Under the pieces are notes generated by a model that saw nothing but the letters and a program-made list of their open reading frames with translations, was not told the origin of the DNA and made no database searches. Shown here one piece after another: positions 3,717-6,332 of a stretch of 6,332 nt of DNA. This DNA is from Peptoniphilus sp034090345. Lineage in GTDB: Bacteria > Bacillota > Clostridia > Tissierellales > Peptoniphilaceae. The stretch spans positions 1-6,332 of the forward strand of contig NZ_JAXDSS010000018.1 in the NCBI RefSeq assembly GCF_034090345.1, read 5' to 3'. The first letter of the stretch is position 1. Each line of letters starts with the position of its first letter. A program made the translations under genes and the position numbers.

Positions 3717-5769
3717 TGCCGGATTTTGTGGTGGAGTAAAAAGAGCTGTAGACTTAGCATTTAAAAATGCAGACAATGGCGTTTATAGTTATGGTGAACT
3801 TGTTCACAATCCAGTTGTGACTAAAGAACTTTCAGATAAGGGTGTTGTAAACATAAATGATACCAATGTAAAAAATTCTAAAGTAATTATAAGGAGCCAT
3901 GGAGTAAAGAAAAAAGTTTTAGATGAATTGAGGAACAATGGCAATAAAATTATAGATTGTGTTTGCCCGAAAGTCGCTAACATATATTCTATAGTAAGAG
4001 AACATTACGAATTGGGATATCAAATAGTTATATTTGGAGATGAAATGCATCCAGAAGTCATAGGTATAAATTCTTATGCGAATGATAGTGCTGTAATAAT
4101 AGGTCAAGATTTATCTTTAGATAAAGTTAAAGATAATAAAACTATTTTAGTTTCTCAAACAACAAATATTCCTGAAAAATTTGAAATATTATCAAATTCT
4201 TTAAAAAATATTTTAAATAATGAGATTATAGTTTATAATACTATATGTAATGCTACGCGCTTAAGACAGAACAGTACAGAAGAATTGGCAAAAAAGGTAG
4301 ACGCTATGATTGTACTGGGTGGAAAGAATAGCTCAAATACTAAAAAATTGTATGAAGTTGCGAAAAAGCATTGTAAAAACGTATATTTATTAGAGTCGAT
4401 TAAGGACCTAAAATATAATATAAAAAATTTTGTAAAAATAGGTATTACCGCAGGTGCATCCACACCTCGTTCGGTAATCGAGGAGGCTGTTAGTAGTATG
4501 GAAAATTTTGACAACAATGAAATGATGGAGGCAATAGAAAACTCTTTTAAGAAAATAAAAAGAGGAGAAGTTGTAGAAGGAGAAGTTCTATTCGTTAACG
4601 ATACTGAAGTAATGGTAAACATTGGTTACAGATCAGACGGAATTATTTCAAGAGATGAACTTTCAAATAATCCTGATGTAAAACCGTCAGATTTATTTAA
4701 GCCTGGTGACATGATCAATGTATTCATCATGAAAATGGATGATGGAGATGGCAATGTAGTACTTTCTTATAAGAGAGTAGAAAGCCTAAAAGTATGGGAT
4801 GAGGTTGAAGAATTATTCAATTCACATGAAAGAGTTACAGTAACAGTTAAATCTGTAGTTAAAGGTGGACTAACAGCTGACCTTAATGGATTAAATGCTT
4901 TTATTCCAGCTTCACATGCATCAGTTAGATTCCAAAGAGATCTTTCTAAATATGTTGGAAAAGAAATGACTTGTGAAATTATAGACTTTGACAAGTTCAA
5001 GAGAAAAATAGTTCTTTCTAGAAAAAATGTAGAATCGGAAGAACTTGAAAAAAACAAACAAGAAGTTTACTCAGCTCTTAAAGTAGGAGATATTGTAGAA
5101 GGTACGGTTCAAAGACTTACTAACTTCGGAGCTTTTGTAGATGTTGGAGGAGTAGACGGACTTATCCATATTTCTGAACTTTCTTGGAACAGAGTTAAAC
5201 ACCCATCAGATGTAGTTGAACCAGGACAAAAAGTTGAAGTTGAAGTATTAAACTTAGATGAAGACAAAAATAGAATTGCTCTTGGATTAAAGCAAACAAC
5301 TAAAAAACCTTGGGATGTATTCACTGAATCTGTAAAAGTAGGAGATGTTGTAGAAGGTAAGGTAGTAAATATCCTTGAATTCGGAGCTTTTGTAAGATTG
5401 GAATCAGGAGTAGATGGACTTCTTCACGTTTCTCAAATTTCTAAAGAACACATCGAAAAACCATCAGATAAACTTTCTATTGGTGAAGCAGTAACTGCAA
5501 AAGTTACAGATATAGATGAAGAAAATAAAAAAATATCATTATCTATGAAAGCTTTAATTGAAGATGAAGAGCCAGAAGTAGTTGAAGAAGTAAAAGACGA
5601 AGTAAACGTTGAGCCTAAGGAAGAGTTTGTTAAAGAAAAACCTAAGGCTAGAGCGCCAAAACAACCTAAGGCACCAAAAGAAGTAAAAGAATATGAAGAG
5701 CAACCTAATGATTCAAATATAAATACAGCATTAGGAGATCTTCTTGGCGGTTTAAAACTTGAAGACTAA
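3679..5769 (+). CDS. ispH-rpsA: Bifunctional IspH (HMBPP reductase) - ribosomal protein S1 fusion
   Basis: The 696-residue protein joins two activities. Residues 1 to about 275 are IspH, the [4Fe-4S] enzyme that reduces HMBPP to IPP and DMAPP at the end of the MEP pathway. Its cluster cysteines are Cys17 (NAGFCGGV), Cys96 (DCVCPKV) and Cys190 (NTICNATRLRQ). Substrate residues are His43 (LVHNP), His74 (RSHG), His124/Glu126 (MHPEV), the TTN at 161-163, Ser218/Asn220 and Ser261. Residues about 297-366, 383-449, 468-538 and 553-624 are four S1 RNA-binding domains, the last two the most typical (GAFVDVGGVDGLIHISELS). A charged Lys/Pro/Glu-rich tail (627-672) ends in TALGDLLGGLKLED. The same fusion is known from Clostridia. 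The start is uncertain: ATG 3679 overlaps plsC by 38 bases and lacks a ribosome binding site; GTG 3706 after AGAG is an alternative. An internal AGGAGG and ATG precede the S1 half. Confidence 0.95.
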   Translation: MGLIFIEIIVANNAGFCGGVKRAVDLAFKNADNGVYSYGELVHNPVVTKELSDKGVVNINDTNVKNSKVIIRSHGVKKKVLDELRNNGNKIIDCVCPKVANIYSIVREHYELGYQIVIFGDEMHPEVIGINSYANDSAVIIGQDLSLDKVKDNKTILVSQTTNIPEKFEILSNSLKNILNNEIIVYNTICNATRLRQNSTEELAKKVDAMIVLGGKNSSNTKKLYEVAKKHCKNVYLLESIKDLKYNIKNFVKIGITAGASTPRSVIEEAVSSMENFDNNEMMEAIENSFKKIKRGEVVEGEVLFVNDTEVMVNIGYRSDGIISRDELSNNPDVKPSDLFKPGDMINVFIMKMDDGDGNVVLSYKRVESLKVWDEVEELFNSHERVTVTVKSVVKGGLTADLNGLNAFIPASHASVRFQRDLSKYVGKEMTCEIIDFDKFKRKIVLSRKNVESEELEKNKQEVYSALKVGDIVEGTVQRLTNFGAFVDVGGVDGLIHISELSWNRVKHPSDVVEPGQKVEVEVLNLDEDKNRIALGLKQTTKKPWDVFTESVKVGDVVEGKVVNILEFGAFVRLESGVDGLLHVSQISKEHIEKPSDKLSIGEAVTAKVTDIDEENKKISLSMKALIEDEEPEVVEEVKDEVNVEPKEEFVKEKPKARAPKQPKAPKEVKEYEEQPNDSNINTALGDLLGGLKLED
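4481..4500 (+). promoter_or_regulatory. Internal ribosome binding site and ATG before the S1 half
   Basis: A consensus AGGAGG (4481-4486) lies 11 bases upstream of an in-frame ATG (4498-4500, residue Met274). The protein from there starts MENFDNNEMMEAIENSFKKI, which resembles the N-terminus of free-standing firmicute S1 proteins, and would be 423 residues with all four S1 domains, a normal S1 size. The spacing is a little long and the motif also encodes Glu-Glu-Ala, so chance is possible. Confidence 0.5.
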
Positions 5770-5795
5770 TAAAAGTTAATTTTCTATAAACAAAT

Positions 5796-5822
5796 GAGTC
5801 TAGTAAATACTAGGCTCTTTTT
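5796..5822 (+). terminator. Rho-independent terminator of the cmk-plsC-ispH/rpsA operon
   Basis: GAGTCTAGT (5796-5804) pairs with ACTAGGCTC (5809-5817), nine pairs including one G-U, around an AAAT loop, followed by TTTTT (5818-5822). It lies 27 bases after the stop codon. The ISL3-like element begins immediately after the T run. Confidence 0.9.
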
Positions 5823-5844
5823 AGGCTCTATGTCAAATATTGGG

Positions 5845-5866
5845 GAGGCTCATTAATATGAGTCTC
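5845..5866. repeat. Stem-loop just inside the ISL3-like end
   Basis: GAGGCTCAT (5845-5853) pairs with ATGAGTCTC (5858-5866), nine pairs with one wobble, around a TAAT loop. No T run follows on the plus strand beyond TCTT. It may block transcription entering the element or be part of a subterminal transposase site. Confidence 0.55.
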
Positions 5867-5954
5867 TCTTATTATGTAAAAATCAACACATAGCAGCTAA
5901 AATAAATCCTAAACCAAAATAAACCAAAAACCACTAAAAATAAGCATAGCAAAC

Positions 5955-5972
5955 AAAACTCCTAGGAGTTTT
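5955..5972 (-). terminator. 18-bp perfect palindrome after the transposase, possible terminator
   Basis: AAAACTCCTAGGAGTTTT is exactly self-complementary and lies 26 bases beyond the transposase stop on the minus strand. As RNA it forms a 7-bp stem with a CTAG loop and a short U-rich end, so it could terminate the transposase transcript. The stem is short and mostly A-U, so its strength is doubtful. Confidence 0.4.
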
Positions 5973-5998
5973 CAAAAATTTCCGTATTTTTTTACCAA

Positions 5999-6331
5999 CT
6001 ATTTACAAGAAAGCATAATTCGCTTTCTAAATAAATTAAAATTTTTCATACCAAAACAATTTCTCTTTAAAGTCTTTATCTTTGTATGTGTCCCTTCAAG
6101 AGGACCATTAGACCAAGGATAATCAAAAGAACTACATATCTCATCAAACCAATTATTAAAAGCAGTAATACAAGAACTAAATTCCTTTAAAGACTTTTCA
6201 GCCCTCTTTTTAGTAGGTTGAATAAGAACATATTGATAGAACAACTCTTTTAACCCATACGCTAATTTTAAATCCCTACTTAACTCAAGCATTAGACAAA
6301 CCTCATTAGCCTCATCAGAAGTAAGCCTAGA
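5999..6331 (-). CDS. ISL3 family transposase, C-terminal part (cut by window edge)
   Basis: The minus strand is open from the window edge to a TAG at 6001-5999, giving 111 visible residues; a Met at 6292 is internal, not the true start. The end carries the ISL3 signature: WSNGPLEGTHTKIKTLKRNC (6113-6054) followed by FGMKNFNLFRKRIML. The Glu of LEG (codon 6097-6095) is the expected last acidic residue of the DDE catalytic triad; the two Asp residues would lie upstream, outside the window. Before it is a helical region with conserved-looking FNNWFDEI and YGLKELFYQY segments. ISL3 transposases are usually over 400 residues, so about three quarters of the protein is missing only because the window ends. 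No stop or frameshift is seen in the visible part, so the copy could be intact. Confidence 0.85.
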   Translation of the reverse strand, partial: SRLTSDEANEVCLMLELSRDLKLAYGLKELFYQYVLIQPTKKRAEKSLKEFSSCITAFNNWFDEICSSFDYPWSNGPLEGTHTKIKTLKRNCFGMKNFNLFRKRIMLSCK

Positions 6332-6332
6332 A

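Larger units (their letters stand above)
5824..6332. mobile_element. ISL3-like insertion sequence, one end (cut by window edge)
   Basis: The segment holds the C-terminal part of an ISL3-type transposase on the minus strand and, outside it, about 175 non-coding bases. The outer boundary is placed at GGCTCTATGTCAAATATTGG (5824-5843), which resembles the terminal inverted repeats of ISL3 elements as I remember them (GGCTCT...GTCAAAT...). The other end is outside the window, so the repeat pair and the 8-bp target duplication cannot be checked. The gene-free interval 5844-5998 is A/C-rich and holds only the two stem-loops listed separately. Confidence 0.6.

Noticed and set aside
3919..4107. Minus-strand open frame within the IspH half
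   Set aside because: Antisense to conserved IspH motifs and with the Tyr/Ile-rich composition of a shadow frame.
4233..5324. Several minus-strand open frames within ispH-rpsA
   Set aside because: They are antisense shadows of a well-conserved gene, rich in Ser/Thr/Leu, without ribosome binding sites or recognisable domains.
5867..5998. Repeated AACCAAAA-like A/C-rich words as a repeat array
   Set aside because: The copies are irregular, without constant period or spacers; no CRISPR or tandem repeat structure is present.

Overview
The window is AT-rich DNA with AGGAGG-type ribosome binding sites and a cmk-plsC-ispH/rpsA gene block in which IspH and ribosomal protein S1 are fused into one protein. 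That fusion is known from Clostridia and related anaerobic Firmicutes. The base composition and gene style suggest a low-GC anaerobic firmicute, perhaps a Tissierellia/Peptoniphilaceae-like coccus; the species is inference only. No wholly novel system is visible. The most interesting signals are regulatory.

Layout. Positions 1-203 (minus) hold the start of a YeiH/UPF0324-type membrane protein (putative sulfate exporter family). It diverges from a complete LysR-type regulator (323-1198, plus), and the 119-bp gap contains an 18-bp perfect palindrome and promoter-like boxes. A GNAT acetyltransferase with a TTG start follows (1332-1847), then a short orphan coding-like stretch to 1937. Positions about 2045-2338 are the remains of an insertion sequence: a hairpin over the ribosome binding site, the N-terminal helix-turn-helix part of a transposase, and an abrupt end in a 14-bp perfect inverted repeat.

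The housekeeping operon runs from a promoter at 2367-2395, through a leader ending in an intrinsic-terminator-like hairpin, into cmk (CMP kinase), plsC (1-acylglycerol-3-phosphate acyltransferase) and the ispH-rpsA fusion, ending at a clear terminator at 5796-5822. These genes cover pyrimidine nucleotide supply, phospholipid synthesis, isoprenoid synthesis and translation. The S1 half begins right after an internal AGGAGG and ATG and differs from the IspH half in codon choice, so a separate S1 protein may also be made.

From about 5824 to the right edge lies one end of an ISL3-like insertion sequence with the C-terminal part of its transposase on the minus strand. The operon is thus bracketed by mobile DNA on both sides. 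No tRNA, rRNA, CRISPR array, toxin-antitoxin or phage gene was seen.
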